From the NCBI RefSeq assembly GCF_014635325.1, contig NZ_BMCT01000001.1, forward strand, positions 959,743 through 1,023,742: a DNA stretch of 64,000 nucleotides, in the 5' to 3' direction. Position 1 is the first letter of the stretch; every line of letters begins with the position of its first letter. Position numbers and translations under genes: made by a program. This DNA comes from Azorhizobium oxalatiphilum (GTDB taxonomy: Bacteria; Pseudomonadota; Alphaproteobacteria; Rhizobiales; Xanthobacteraceae). Positions 18,267 to 27,052 of this stretch are shown piece after piece. The notes beneath the pieces were generated by a model, which was not told the DNA's origin, ran no database searches, and saw only the letters and a program-made list of their open reading frames with translations.

Positions 18267-18863
18267 TTGCCCCTCGCTTATTCCCTGCCGGTCGAGGCCG
18301 CCGATGCGGCCCAGAAGGAGCCCCCCCGATCGTCCGCTCTGCCCGCGCCGCTGCTGGCGCGCATGAACGAGGGCGGGCTGGTGGCCAAGGACCATGTGCT
18401 CGTGCTGGGGGCGGATTGCCTCACGCTGGCGCTGGGCCTGTGGCAGGCCGGCTTCACCAATGTGGGCTGCGCCCCGCGTAATCTGGACTGCGTGGCCCAC
18501 GGCATCACCGACAGCCTGATCATCACCGGCGCGCCCTGCGGCGATGCGCTGGACCGGCTGCTCGCCCGTGCCCGCTTCTCGCTGCGCGACCGTGGCCTGC
18601 TGTTCCTGCATTTCGCGGTGGCCCGCAGCTTGTCGCTGCCGCGCCTCTATGCCCAGCTCACCGCAGCGGGTCTCGTGGTGGGCGACATCTCCGCAGATGG
18701 CCGGGGCGGCCTGTGGCTGAGCGCCCGTGCCCGTGCCGCGCTGCGCGTGGTGGGCGGCAAGCGCCGGATGGCGCATGAGGAGGAACAGCGCCGGATGGGG
18801 GAGGAAAAGCCCTGTGAGGACAAGGCGCGCGGCCTGACCGGCGCGCGCCGCGTCACGCACTAG
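18267..18863 (+). CDS. Hypothetical protein, methyltransferase-like remnant
   Basis: About 198 aa if TTG at 18267 is used; AAGGAGG lies 5 bases upstream of it, much better than any site for the longer frame. The segment DHVLVLGADCLTLALGLWQAGF resembles a Rossmann SAM-binding loop, and RDRGLLFLHFA resembles the strand before the methyltransferase C-terminus, but the core motif is incomplete. The tail (residues 165 on) is highly charged. Function unknown; the methyltransferase resemblance is tentative. Confidence 0.55.
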   Translation: MPLAYSLPVEAADAAQKEPPRSSALPAPLLARMNEGGLVAKDHVLVLGADCLTLALGLWQAGFTNVGCAPRNLDCVAHGITDSLIITGAPCGDALDRLLARARFSLRDRGLLFLHFAVARSLSLPRLYAQLTAAGLVVGDISADGRGGLWLSARARAALRVVGGKRRMAHEEEQRRMGEEKPCEDKARGLTGARRVTH

Positions 18864-18987
18864 ACGTGTGTTGCGGAGGCGGATTCACGGGGCAGATGGT
18901 TTCCATCTGACCCGATCCGGCTCTGACAGGGCTGCCGGCGGAAGCCCGGACCAGCGTCCCCGCAGCGAACGGCCTTCCGCAAGGACG

Positions 18988-19019
18988 AAGCCCCCGGATC
19001 CGTCAGGGTCCGGGGGCTT
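18988..19019. terminator. Bidirectional hairpin terminator
   Basis: AAGCCCCCGGA (18988-18998) pairs perfectly with TCCGGGGGCTT (19009-19019) around a 10-base loop. It separates the rightward gene ending at 18863 from the leftward gene ending at 19046 and can serve both, with the AAG/CTT ends giving short T tails. Confidence 0.7.
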
Positions 19020-19045
19020 TGTGCATTCGGGTGTCGGTGCAGCGA

Positions 19046-19585
19046 TCAGAAGAAGCGGCGCTTGGGCGTCTCGCTGTCTTCCTCGGCTCCGCTGTCGCGC
19101 AGGCGGGCGGCCTCCTCGCCTCGACGGGCGAACTCCGCGAACGGATCGGCCTCCTCCTCGCGGGCGCGGGCAGCGGGAGGAGCGGCATCAAAAGGGACGG
19201 AGGGGCGCTCCGTCGCGGGCTGGGCCCGGGTGGAATCCGTGAAACGGCTGGCCTTGCTCTCCAGCCACGGCAGCGGATAGGGGGCGGCGGCATAGGCCAC
19301 GCCGTCTTCCTGCTCCCAGGCCACCATGTAGATCTGCTCTTCCGCCGGCAGGCCCGGCAGCGCGAACATCTGGGGCGCTTCACGGACATTGCCGCTCCAG
19401 CCCAGCGAGTGGGCGAGCTGGAAAGCCTCGTCGAGGAAAACGGTCAGGGTGGCAATACGATCGGCGCGGGGGGTGAGCCCCATGTCGATCTCCATCAGCT
19501 GCCGCAAATAGGCCTCCACGCTGTCGCCCGGCGCCCACTGGGCGCCCGAGGCGAACTGGTAGAGATGAACGCGGGCACTTTCCAT
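19046..19585 (-). CDS. Conserved hypothetical protein, 179 aa
   Basis: A soluble protein. Residues 1-110 look folded (alternating hydrophobic pattern, many aromatic residues such as IYMVAWEQEDGVAYAAAPY). Residues 115-179 are Pro/Ala/Glu-rich, charged and probably disordered, ending KRRFF. I do not recognise the family. CGGAG precedes the ATG, and a shared hairpin terminator follows the stop. Confidence 0.65.
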   Translation of the reverse strand: MESARVHLYQFASGAQWAPGDSVEAYLRQLMEIDMGLTPRADRIATLTVFLDEAFQLAHSLGWSGNVREAPQMFALPGLPAEEQIYMVAWEQEDGVAYAAAPYPLPWLESKASRFTDSTRAQPATERPSVPFDAAPPAARAREEEADPFAEFARRGEEAARLRDSGAEEDSETPKRRFF

Positions 19586-19812
19586 GTAATGGCTCCGTCC
19601 GGTTCCGACCCTTCAAAAGGCGGCGTGGCGGGGTAGGTTTCAATTATGGCGAGACCAAGTGTAACGCGCGTATCCAAACAAAGCGTATCCATCCGGCTGG
19701 GGATGAGATGCTTGCGCTTTGCTGGGGTGAATACGGTTGTACCGCTTGGGTCCCGGCCGGAACGAAACACCCGTCCGGAGGAAAAAGTGATGTCTGACAG
19801 AGTGTTAGGCGA

Positions 19813-20055
19813 TCAGGCCGCGAGCGTTGCCACGTAGCCGGCAAAGGTTTCGACGGTCGGATAATCCTCGGTCACGGAGGGATAGAGCTCGACGCCGAAC
19901 CGATCCTCGATTTCCAGCACGAAATGCACTGCCATGGCCGAATCAAGCCCGAGGCTGGCGAAGGTCGCGTCCGGGGCGATGCCGGCGGCCTCGATCTCCA
20001 GCGTCGCGGCAAGGCGCTCCCGGCAGAAGTCGGTGATGTCGGGCAGGGAGGGCAT
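19813..20055 (-). CDS. Acyl carrier protein
   Basis: An 80-aa single-domain carrier protein. The phosphopantetheine serine lies in FASLGLDSAMAVHFVLEIEDRF, where DSA replaces the common DSL. The helices and the acidic helix II (EIEDRFGVELYP) fit the fold. It is not the fatty-acid-synthesis AcpP but a specialised carrier. It lies 277 bp downstream of the fatty acyl-AMP ligase on the same strand, with a repeat element between, and is the likely acceptor of the activated acyl group. Confidence 0.9.
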   Translation of the reverse strand: MPSLPDITDFCRERLAATLEIEAAGIAPDATFASLGLDSAMAVHFVLEIEDRFGVELYPSVTEDYPTVETFAGYVATLAA

Positions 20056-20142
20056 GGCAGGTCCGGGGCTGGGAAAGGGGAGGGAAGCTTTAGGGCGTGA
20101 AGGAGGAAACGGTAATCAACGCACAACGGCCGCGTTGCAGAA

Positions 20143-20293
20143 GATCGTCATCCCCGGACTTGATCCGGGGATCCACGTCGGGCCGATGGTGGCCGGTATG
20201 AAGGCGAACTCCACGGCCACCGCTCATGAAATCACCCCATCCTCCCGGCGGAGGGACGTGGATGCCCGGATCAAGTCCGGGCATGACGATGCT
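20143..20293. repeat. Composite inverted repeat (R1 family), about 150 bp
   Basis: The left arm GTCATCCCCGGACTTGATCC begins a palindromic unit (CCCCGGACTTGATCCGGGG). The right arm carries the inverse unit GGATCAAGTCCGGGCATGAC, so the whole element is an inverted pair of short palindromes. It sits between the ACP and the acyl-AMP ligase genes. Similar copies occur at 24161, 44428 and 52492. Confidence 0.85.
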
Positions 20294-20332
20294 TTGCTGC
20301 ATGGATGCCCAGAGATGAATGTTGACCCCGCT

Positions 20333-22111
20333 CTATAATGCCGCGTCTTCGGAGGCTGGCTCCGGGGCGCGGGAATCCCACACTTCCAGCGTGCCGTCCA
20401 GCCACTGCTGGCGGGTGCGGCGGCGCTGAATCTTGCCGGACGTGGTCTTGGGAATGGTGCCGGTGCGGATGAGCACGATCTTCGAGAGGAAGACCTCGTG
20501 ATTGTTCGTCACCGCCGCACGCACGGCGGCGAACACGTCCGCCTCCACGATGTCGCGGCGCTTGGTTCGCTCCACTTCCTGCACGAGGATCACCTGCTCG
20601 GTGCCGTCTTCGGCCGACACGCTGAACACCGCGCCATAGTCGCGCCGCAGCGCCGGATGCGCCTCGGAGACGGTGGCCTCGATGTCCTGCGGATAATGGT
20701 TCACGCCCCGGATGATGAGCACGTCCTTCAGCCGCCCGGCGATGAACAGGTCGCCGTCCGCATCCAGATGTCCGAGGTCTCCGGTGCGCAGGAAAGGGCC
20801 GTCCTCTTCCGCGCCTGCGATGCGGGCGCGGAAAGTTGCCTCGCTCTCCTCCGGCCGTTGCCAGTAGCCGCCCGCAATGCTCGGGCCGGAGACCCAGATC
20901 TCGCCGATCACGCCCGGCGCGGCGCGGCGCAGCGTCTCGGGATCGACGATGGCGAGGCCCACGTCCGGCATGGCCGGGCCGCAGGCGGGGATGATCTGCG
21001 CGTCCAGCTCGCTCTCCGGCGCCGCGATGCGCCGGGCCTGCAAGCCCTTCGCGCTCACGGTGGAGGTCTTTACGCCGCTGCCGCGCGGGGCGGAGGACAC
21101 CACCAGTGTCGCTTCCGCGAGCCCATAGGTGGGATGCAGCGTGCGGGCGTTGAGGCCATAGGGCGCGAAGGTTTCGGCAAAGCGCACCATGGTGGCCGCG
21201 CGCACCGGCTCGGCGCCGTTCACCGCCAGCGTCCATGAGGAGAGGTCCACCCCCTCCATCTGTTCGGGGCGGAAGCGGTCCACGCACAGGTCGAACGCGA
21301 AGTTGGGCGCTGCCGCCACCTCGGCCCTGAAGCGGGAGATGTTCCGCAGCCAGTTGAGCGGGCGATGCATGAAGCCGGACGGCATCATGAGCACGCAGGT
21401 CGCACCCACATAGAGCGGCTGGAGCAGGTTCAGGATGAGCCCGAGATCATGATAGAGCGGGATCCAGCTCACATGGGTGGAGCGGGCCATATTGCCGAAG
21501 CGCTGGCGCATCATCTCAAGGTTCGAGATGAGATTGCCGTGGCTCACCATCACGCCCTTGGGCGCGGAGGTGGAGCCGGACGTATATTGCAGGAAGGCGA
21601 TATTCTCGCGGCCGAGGCCGAGGTCGGGAATGTCGGACTGATCCACGCCCGCGAGCGCGACCGTGAGATGGTGGATGCCGGCATCCGAGAGGCGCTGGCG
21701 CAGGGTCCCGCGCGGGTCTTCGTCCTCCCCCGCCGGGCTCAGCGCGAGGCGCGGGGCGCAATCGGCCATGATGGCGGCGCTGGCATCCTGCGCCGCATTG
21801 CGCCGGGGCGGCATCAGCGGCACAGCGATGACGCCCGCCATCAGGCAGGCGAAATAAGCCACCACGAATTCAAGCCCGGACGGGAAGATCAGCAGCGCCC
21901 GGTCGCCGGGCTGGGTCTCATCCATCAGCGTGCGGGCGAGGGTCGCGGCCTCGGCAGCGAGCTGGCCATAGCTCAGCTCGGGCTCGATGCCCGGCTTGCC
22001 GGAGGAGAAGACAAGGGCACGGGCTTCCGGCGTGGTGGCGGCGCGATGGCGCAGGATATCCACCAGCGAGGAAAAGGGCCGCACGGGAAAGTTCGACATA
22101 TGGTCCATCAT
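20333..22111 (-). CDS. Fatty acyl-AMP ligase (FAAL)
   Basis: About 592 aa, of the adenylate-forming superfamily. Signatures are FLQYTSGSTSAPKGVMVSHG (P-loop), WIPLYHDLGLI (characteristic of FAALs), a motif around HPTYGLAEATLVV, RTGDLG and the C-terminal SGKIQRRR. FAALs activate a fatty acid as acyl-AMP and load it onto an ACP rather than CoA, which agrees with the ACP gene next door. The start is uncertain between 22111, 22108 and 22099. A divergent WcbI-like gene lies 248 bp away. Confidence 0.92.
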   Translation of the reverse strand: MMDHMSNFPVRPFSSLVDILRHRAATTPEARALVFSSGKPGIEPELSYGQLAAEAATLARTLMDETQPGDRALLIFPSGLEFVVAYFACLMAGVIAVPLMPPRRNAAQDASAAIMADCAPRLALSPAGEDEDPRGTLRQRLSDAGIHHLTVALAGVDQSDIPDLGLGRENIAFLQYTSGSTSAPKGVMVSHGNLISNLEMMRQRFGNMARSTHVSWIPLYHDLGLILNLLQPLYVGATCVLMMPSGFMHRPLNWLRNISRFRAEVAAAPNFAFDLCVDRFRPEQMEGVDLSSWTLAVNGAEPVRAATMVRFAETFAPYGLNARTLHPTYGLAEATLVVSSAPRGSGVKTSTVSAKGLQARRIAAPESELDAQIIPACGPAMPDVGLAIVDPETLRRAAPGVIGEIWVSGPSIAGGYWQRPEESEATFRARIAGAEEDGPFLRTGDLGHLDADGDLFIAGRLKDVLIIRGVNHYPQDIEATVSEAHPALRRDYGAVFSVSAEDGTEQVILVQEVERTKRRDIVEADVFAAVRAAVTNNHEVFLSKIVLIRTGTIPKTTSGKIQRRRTRQQWLDGTLEVWDSRAPEPASEDAAL

Positions 22112-22359
22112 GCCCCGGCCCGTCGCACGTCTGCGGCCTTGCTTGAAAAGCCGGACCTCTCTTGTACGATCCCGGCCTGCCTGCCCATCCCCGCCGCTCC
22201 GGATCGAACCCTGACGGCCCGGCCCGCCCACGTGCCCAAAATCATTCCCGCGTCATTCCAATTGTCTCAGCCCGGATTTCAGTTTAGCCGAACCCGCATG
22301 ATCGTTTCAAACGCAGCGCACACGGCGATGGACAGGTCTACCTGCGGGGGAGCGGCCTG

Positions 22360-24102
22360 ATGGCGGCGGACGATCAGCGCGTCGCGCCCGATTTCTCACG
22401 TGAGCGCGACATCCTCTCCACCATGGAGGTGCGCCTGCCCGGCCGCCGCAAGCCGGACGGCACGGTGGCGCAGGATCTCGTGGTGCCGGTGCGGCTGTTC
22501 CTCTACGGCCCCTTCCTGCGCCTGCCGGCGGGCCGCTATGCGCTGCGATTCGAAGGGGATTTCCCGGCCCCGCTCCAGAAAGGCCATCCGCTGCTGGGCG
22601 TGGAGGTGATCGCCCAGAACCGCATGCTGCGGGCGTGGCGCGACTTTACCCACGAGGAACTGCAAACCGGCGACCGCACGCTCCTGTTCGAGGTGCCGCA
22701 CGCCCTCTCCATGGAGAGCGGGGCGGATGCGCCGTTCGAGTTCCGCTTCACCGGCTTCGGCACCGCGCGCTTCACCATCACTGGCCTGACGCTGCGCACC
22801 GCCTCGGAGGCGGAACTGGCGCAGGCACCGCCCATGCGCTGGCGCATGCTGGGGCGCATCCGCACCCTGCCGCTCTCCGGGGCGGTGGGTGTCTCGCCGG
22901 TTACGGTGAGCGCGCTGAAATTCTGGCGCTCGTGGTCGCCGCTCTTCCTGCCCGCCGGCCTGCACCGGCTGGACATCGCCTGCGATCCCGGCCGGGGCGC
23001 CGGGCCGGACGAGCCGCTGCTGGAGGTGAGCGTGCGCACCCGCGAGGGCGGCACGCTGGGCACCGAAACCTTCAGCGGCGCGGCGCTCAGGGATGGGGCG
23101 GGCAGCTTCCTGTTCGAGGTGCCGCCGGATGCCAGCCTCGACAGCGGCGTGCCGCAGAAGATCGACATCGCGATCCGCCATTTCCGCAACGGCGCGCTGA
23201 AGCTGAAGGCGCTCGACATCACCCATCTGCCCGATGGGGTGGGGGCGGCGGAGGGCGTCATTCTGCGCTCCACGCCGCGCGGGGGGACCACGCGGAAGAA
23301 GATCCTCATCTTCGGCAATTGTCAGGGCAGCCTCGTCGCCCGCGCCTTCCGTGAAAATCCGGGCTTCTCGAAGCGTTTTTCGGTGAAGCACCATTTCATG
23401 GAGCTGCCGCCCAACCTGCACGAGCAGGGGCGCCGCGACATCGAGGAATGCGACCTGCTGCTCATTCAGGACATCAAGGAGTGGGAGGCGTATCCGCTGC
23501 GCGCGCACGTCCCGGATGATCTTCCGACACTGCGCTACCCCTGCGTGCGCTTCGCCTCGCTCTGGCCGTTCGATGCCTTCAACGGGCCGGACGACAGGAT
23601 CGCGCGCAACAAGGATTATCCGAACTTCGAGTTCACCTATTTCGACGGTCTTCTGGCGCGGCTGCGCAAGGACATTCCCGATCCGGACGCGCGCTTTGCC
23701 GCCTATCGCGATCTCGACGTGAAGGGCGTCATCGACCCCAGGCGCCTGCACACGTTCGAGGAGAAGCGCCTGCTGGCCATGGACGAGAAATTCCCGGCCG
23801 GCATGGGTGCCTACATCCTGGAGAACTTCCGCAGGAAGCGGGTCTTCTACACCACCGCCCATCCCAACGGCGCCATCCTCGGCATGCTGATGAAGCATCT
23901 GGCCAAAGAACTGGGGGTGCGCCAGCCGTTCTGGTTCTCAGGCCCGCTGGATTCGCTGAAAAGCCTTCAGATCCCCGTCCACCCCAAGGTGGCCTCCGCC
24001 CTCGACGTGACATGGGCCGGCGCGGATGCCCGCTATCTGGTGCGCGGCGAGAAGGTGCGCTGGGAGGACTATTTCCGGAAATACATCAGCTATTACGGGT
24101 GA
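22360..24102 (+). CDS. WcbI-like polysaccharide acyltransferase with two N-terminal beta domains
   Basis: A 580-aa soluble protein. The C-terminal half (from residue about 312) matches the WcbI family: KKILIFGNCQGSLVARAF, with the GNCQ motif at 319-322, and DLLLIQDIKEWE. WcbI of capsule clusters binds CoA and is a proposed glycan acetyltransferase. Residues 20-300 contain two similar beta-rich domains, each with LPAG(R/L)(Y/H) near the start and LLFEVP / FLFEVP later, perhaps binding carbohydrate. It is divergent from the FAAL-ACP pair, suggesting joint action in acylating a surface glycan (inference). Confidence 0.8.
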   Translation: MAADDQRVAPDFSRERDILSTMEVRLPGRRKPDGTVAQDLVVPVRLFLYGPFLRLPAGRYALRFEGDFPAPLQKGHPLLGVEVIAQNRMLRAWRDFTHEELQTGDRTLLFEVPHALSMESGADAPFEFRFTGFGTARFTITGLTLRTASEAELAQAPPMRWRMLGRIRTLPLSGAVGVSPVTVSALKFWRSWSPLFLPAGLHRLDIACDPGRGAGPDEPLLEVSVRTREGGTLGTETFSGAALRDGAGSFLFEVPPDASLDSGVPQKIDIAIRHFRNGALKLKALDITHLPDGVGAAEGVILRSTPRGGTTRKKILIFGNCQGSLVARAFRENPGFSKRFSVKHHFMELPPNLHEQGRRDIEECDLLLIQDIKEWEAYPLRAHVPDDLPTLRYPCVRFASLWPFDAFNGPDDRIARNKDYPNFEFTYFDGLLARLRKDIPDPDARFAAYRDLDVKGVIDPRRLHTFEEKRLLAMDEKFPAGMGAYILENFRRKRVFYTTAHPNGAILGMLMKHLAKELGVRQPFWFSGPLDSLKSLQIPVHPKVASALDVTWAGADARYLVRGEKVRWEDYFRKYISYYG

Positions 24103-24160
24103 GGACGAAGGCTGATACGCGCCTGTTGCCCCGTTTGAAGCGGGTCTCGGTCCTCTTCGC

Positions 24161-24312
24161 TCGTCATGCCCGGGCTTGACCCGGGCATCCACGTCGGGCC
24201 GACGGTGGCTGTTGTGGCGCATGGGGCTGCCACTGCCGTTCGCCCTTTCGTAGATCGGCCGCCCGGCGGTGGGACGTGGATGGCCGGGTCAAGCCCGGCC
24301 ATGACGAATGGC
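24161..24312. repeat. Composite inverted repeat (R1 family)
   Basis: Left arm CGTCATGCCCGGGCTTGACC, right arm GGGTCAAGCCCGGCCATGAC, with the same layout and size as the copy at 20143. It fills most of the 300-bp gap between the WcbI-like gene and the GST gene, leaving about 90 bp for the GST promoter. Confidence 0.85.
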
Positions 24313-24402
24313 GAGGGAGCTTCCCCCCATCGCCTTGACGATGCATGGCTCCCCATGGTCTGTGGCATACAAAACACCAAGACAACACGAGGAGACCGCC
24401 CC

Positions 24403-25020
24403 ATGCTGCTGTATCTCGCCGGCCGCTCGCCCAATCCCCGCCGCGTGCAGTTCTTCCTCGCCGAGAAGGGCATCGAGGTGCCGACCCGTACGGTGGACAT
24501 CGGCGCCAAGGAGAACCGGCTCGCGGAATTCCTGGAGATCAACCCGCGCGCCACCGTGCCGGTGCTGGTGCTGGATGACGGCACCCCCATCGCCGAGAGC
24601 ATCGCCATCTGCCGCTATTTCGAGGCCGTGCAGCCCGAGCCGAACCTGTTCGGTGCGGATGCCAGGGAGATCGGCCTCGTGGACATGTGGCAGCGCCGGG
24701 CCGAAATCGAGCTTATGCAGGCGGTGCAGTTCGCCTTCCGCCATGTGCATCCGGCCATGGCCGAGCGCGAGATCCCGCAGGTGAAGGAGTGGGGCGAGGC
24801 CAACAAGCCCAAGGTGCTGGATTTCCTCGGCTTCATGGACCGTGAGCTGGCGGGCCGCGAATATCTGGCGCTGGACCGCTTCACGGTGGCCGACATCACC
24901 GCCATCGTCGCCATCGACTTCATGCGGGTGGCGCGCATCACGGCGCCGGAGGAGTTCACCAACCTTGCCCGTTGGCGCGCCGCCGTTTCCGCCCGCCCGG
25001 CCGCTGCCGCGGGGGCGTGA
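24403..25020 (+). CDS. Glutathione S-transferase family protein
   Basis: A 205-aa GST. The N-terminal thioredoxin fold reads MLLYLAGRSPNPRRVQFFLAEKG, with the glutathione-binding ATVPVLVLDDGTPIAESIAICRYFE (cis-Pro, then Glu-Ser contacting the gamma-glutamyl group). The all-helical C-domain ends with the N-capping box FTVADITAIVAIDF. The family conjugates or reduces electrophiles; the substrate is unknown. The start follows GAGGAGACC. The in-frame extension from 24166 lies inside a repeat and is not coding. Confidence 0.92.
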   Translation: MLLYLAGRSPNPRRVQFFLAEKGIEVPTRTVDIGAKENRLAEFLEINPRATVPVLVLDDGTPIAESIAICRYFEAVQPEPNLFGADAREIGLVDMWQRRAEIELMQAVQFAFRHVHPAMAEREIPQVKEWGEANKPKVLDFLGFMDRELAGREYLALDRFTVADITAIVAIDFMRVARITAPEEFTNLARWRAAVSARPAAAAGA

Positions 25021-25102
25021 GGGGGCGCACCCGCCGCCCGCTGCCTATATGGAGGCGGGACGGCGGGGTGCCGTCGCGCGAAAGGCGCAGCACGAGGCGC
25101 AC

Positions 25103-25819
25103 ATGGCGAGCGATCGCAGCCGGCTCACCCCCGGCGCGGACATCAGCGCATTTCTGGATGAGGCCGGGGCCGGCGATCCCGCGCTGGCGCATCTGCTTGG
25201 CGAAATCCGCGCCTGTACCGTCTGCGTGGACACGCCGCGCGGCAAGCCCATGCCCCATGCGCCGCGCCCGGTGCTGCGCGCTTCGGCGAGCGCCCGCATT
25301 CTGGTCGCCAGTCAGGCGCCCGGCACGAAGGTGCATCTCACGGGGCTGACCTTCAACGATGCCTCCGGCGACCGTCTGCGCCAGTGGATGGGCGTGACGC
25401 CGGCCGAATTCTACGACACGTCCCGTGTCGCCATCGTGCCCATGGGCTTCTGCTTTCCGGGACAGGATGCCTCCGGCGGCGATCTGCCGCCGCGCCGGGA
25501 ATGCGCCAGCCAGTGGCACGATCGCCTGTTCGCCGCCATGCCGGCGTTCGACCTCGTGCTGGTGATCGGCCGCCCGGCGCAGCTCTATCATCTGAAGCGC
25601 CTCGGCAGGCACGCGCAGATCGGCGCCAGTCTGACCGAGACGGTGGCCAACTGGCGCATGGTGCGGGAGGCGGGGGCGCGGCCGAAGGTCTATGCGCTGC
25701 CCCATCCCTCCTGGCGCAACACCGGCTGGCTGAAGCGCAATCCGTGGTTCGAGGCCGACCTGCTGCCGGAGTTGCAGGCCGACGTGGCCCATGCACTGCG
25801 CGTGCGGGACGCCACTTAA
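25103..25819 (+). CDS. Uracil-DNA glycosylase superfamily protein
   Basis: A 238-aa protein with ILVASQAPGTKVHLTGLTFNDASGDRLRQWMG (residues about 70-100; the QAPG-x-x-E/V motif of family 4/5-like UDGs) and the second motif LPHPSWRNTGWLKRNPW. A Cys pair, CTVCVDTPRG, resembles part of the Fe-S ligands of family 4 UDGs, but the full set is not evident. It may be a base-excision glycosylase or a related hydrolase. GAGG precedes ATG; the gene is 82 bp after the GST gene. Confidence 0.82.
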   Translation: MASDRSRLTPGADISAFLDEAGAGDPALAHLLGEIRACTVCVDTPRGKPMPHAPRPVLRASASARILVASQAPGTKVHLTGLTFNDASGDRLRQWMGVTPAEFYDTSRVAIVPMGFCFPGQDASGGDLPPRRECASQWHDRLFAAMPAFDLVLVIGRPAQLYHLKRLGRHAQIGASLTETVANWRMVREAGARPKVYALPHPSWRNTGWLKRNPWFEADLLPELQADVAHALRVRDAT

Positions 25820-25904
25820 GATAGGGTTCCCTCCTGTGCCTCGCGTGCATTAGACAGGGTCCAAATAGGGCGCACCGCGCCGTACGAGTTTGGGAGAGAG
25901 TTCG

Positions 25905-27050
25905 ATGTCCGACGTCACCGAAGACATGGTCCGCGCCGCGCTGGCCAATGTGCGCACGCCGGACGGCGTTGCCCTGTCCGCGTCGCCTGCTCTGTCGGGC
26001 ATCGTCGTCACCAGCGGCAAGGTCTATCTGTCCGTGACCGTGGACGCATCGCAGGCCCGCGCCTGGGAGAGCGTGCGCGGCGAGGCGGAAGAGATCGTGC
26101 GCCGCATCCCCGGCGTTGCCTCCGCCCTCGTGGCGCTCACCGCCGAGCGCAAGGCCGGCGGGCCGCGCCCCGCCGCCCCGCCGGCAGCCGGCGGGCATGG
26201 GCACGGCCACAGCCATGGGCAGGCCCGCGCCGCGTCCGGCGGCATCGAGGTGCCCGGCGTCGCCAACATCATTGCGGTGGCCTCCGGCAAGGGCGGCGTG
26301 GGCAAGTCCACGGTCTCGATCAATCTCGCGCTCGGCCTGCGCGATCTCGGCCTCAAGGTGGGCCTGCTCGATGCCGACATCTACGGCCCCTCCGTGCCGC
26401 GCATCGCCGGCGTGCATGCCAAGCCCGAGGTGATCGACGGCAAAACCATGCTGCCGCTGGAGAATTTTGGTCTCCAGCTGATGTCCATCGGCTTCATGGT
26501 CGAGGAAGACACGCCCATGATCTGGCGTGGCCCAATGGTCATGTCCGCCATCTCGCAGATGCTGCGCGAGGTGAAGTGGGGGCCGCTCGACGTGCTGGTG
26601 GTGGACATGCCCCCCGGCACCGGTGACGCGCAGCTCACCATGGCCCAGCAGGTGAGCCTTGCGGGCGCGGTCATCGTCTCCACCCCGCAGGATCTGGCGC
26701 TCATCGATGCCCGGCGCGGCATCGCCATGTTCCAGCGCGTGAACGTGCCGATCCTCGGCGTGGTGGAGAACATGGCGACCTTCGTCTGCCCCCATTGCGG
26801 CGGCCGCTCCGACATCTTCGGCCATGGCGGTGCGCGCGCGGAAGCGGAAAAGCTGAAAGTGCCTTTCCTCGGCGAGATCCCGCTGCACATGCGCATCCGC
26901 GAGATGTCGGATGCCGGCGTGCCGATCATGGTCTCCGATCCCGACAGCCCGCAGGCGGCGGACTATCGCGCGGTGGCGGAGAAGGTGAAGGCCTCGCTCA
27001 GCCGCTCCGGCACCTCGGCGCGCCCGGCGCCGCGCATCGTCATCGAGTAG
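25905..27050 (+). CDS. apbC: Mrp/ApbC/NBP35-type Fe-S cluster carrier ATPase
   Basis: A 381-aa protein. Residues 1-85 are an MIP18/DUF59 domain. A His-rich linker follows (GHGHGHSHGQ, about residues 98-107), then the deviant Walker P-loop ATPase: VASGKGGVGKSTVSINLA, DADIYGPSVPR, VVDMPPGTGD. CPHCGG supplies the CxxC that holds a bridging Fe-S cluster in the dimer. It delivers clusters to apo-proteins, which is relevant to the Fe-S-rich nif island. GGGAGAGAG precedes the ATG. Confidence 0.94.
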   Translation: MSDVTEDMVRAALANVRTPDGVALSASPALSGIVVTSGKVYLSVTVDASQARAWESVRGEAEEIVRRIPGVASALVALTAERKAGGPRPAAPPAAGGHGHGHSHGQARAASGGIEVPGVANIIAVASGKGGVGKSTVSINLALGLRDLGLKVGLLDADIYGPSVPRIAGVHAKPEVIDGKTMLPLENFGLQLMSIGFMVEEDTPMIWRGPMVMSAISQMLREVKWGPLDVLVVDMPPGTGDAQLTMAQQVSLAGAVIVSTPQDLALIDARRGIAMFQRVNVPILGVVENMATFVCPHCGGRSDIFGHGGARAEAEKLKVPFLGEIPLHMRIREMSDAGVPIMVSDPDSPQAADYRAVAEKVKASLSRSGTSARPAPRIVIE

Positions 27051-27052
27051 TC

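Noticed and set aside
14432-22300. A short shared motif (CCCGGATT-C-G-TTAGCCGAA) before the Ppx gene (about 14434) and before the WcbI-like gene (about 22273)
   Set aside because: Only about 20 bp with mismatches; could be chance or a repeat scrap, and no regulatory consensus was recognised.
24200-24400. GST start upstream at 24166
   Set aside because: The extension lies in an R1 repeat and encodes repeat-derived residues (PGLDPGIHVGP) seen at every copy of the element.
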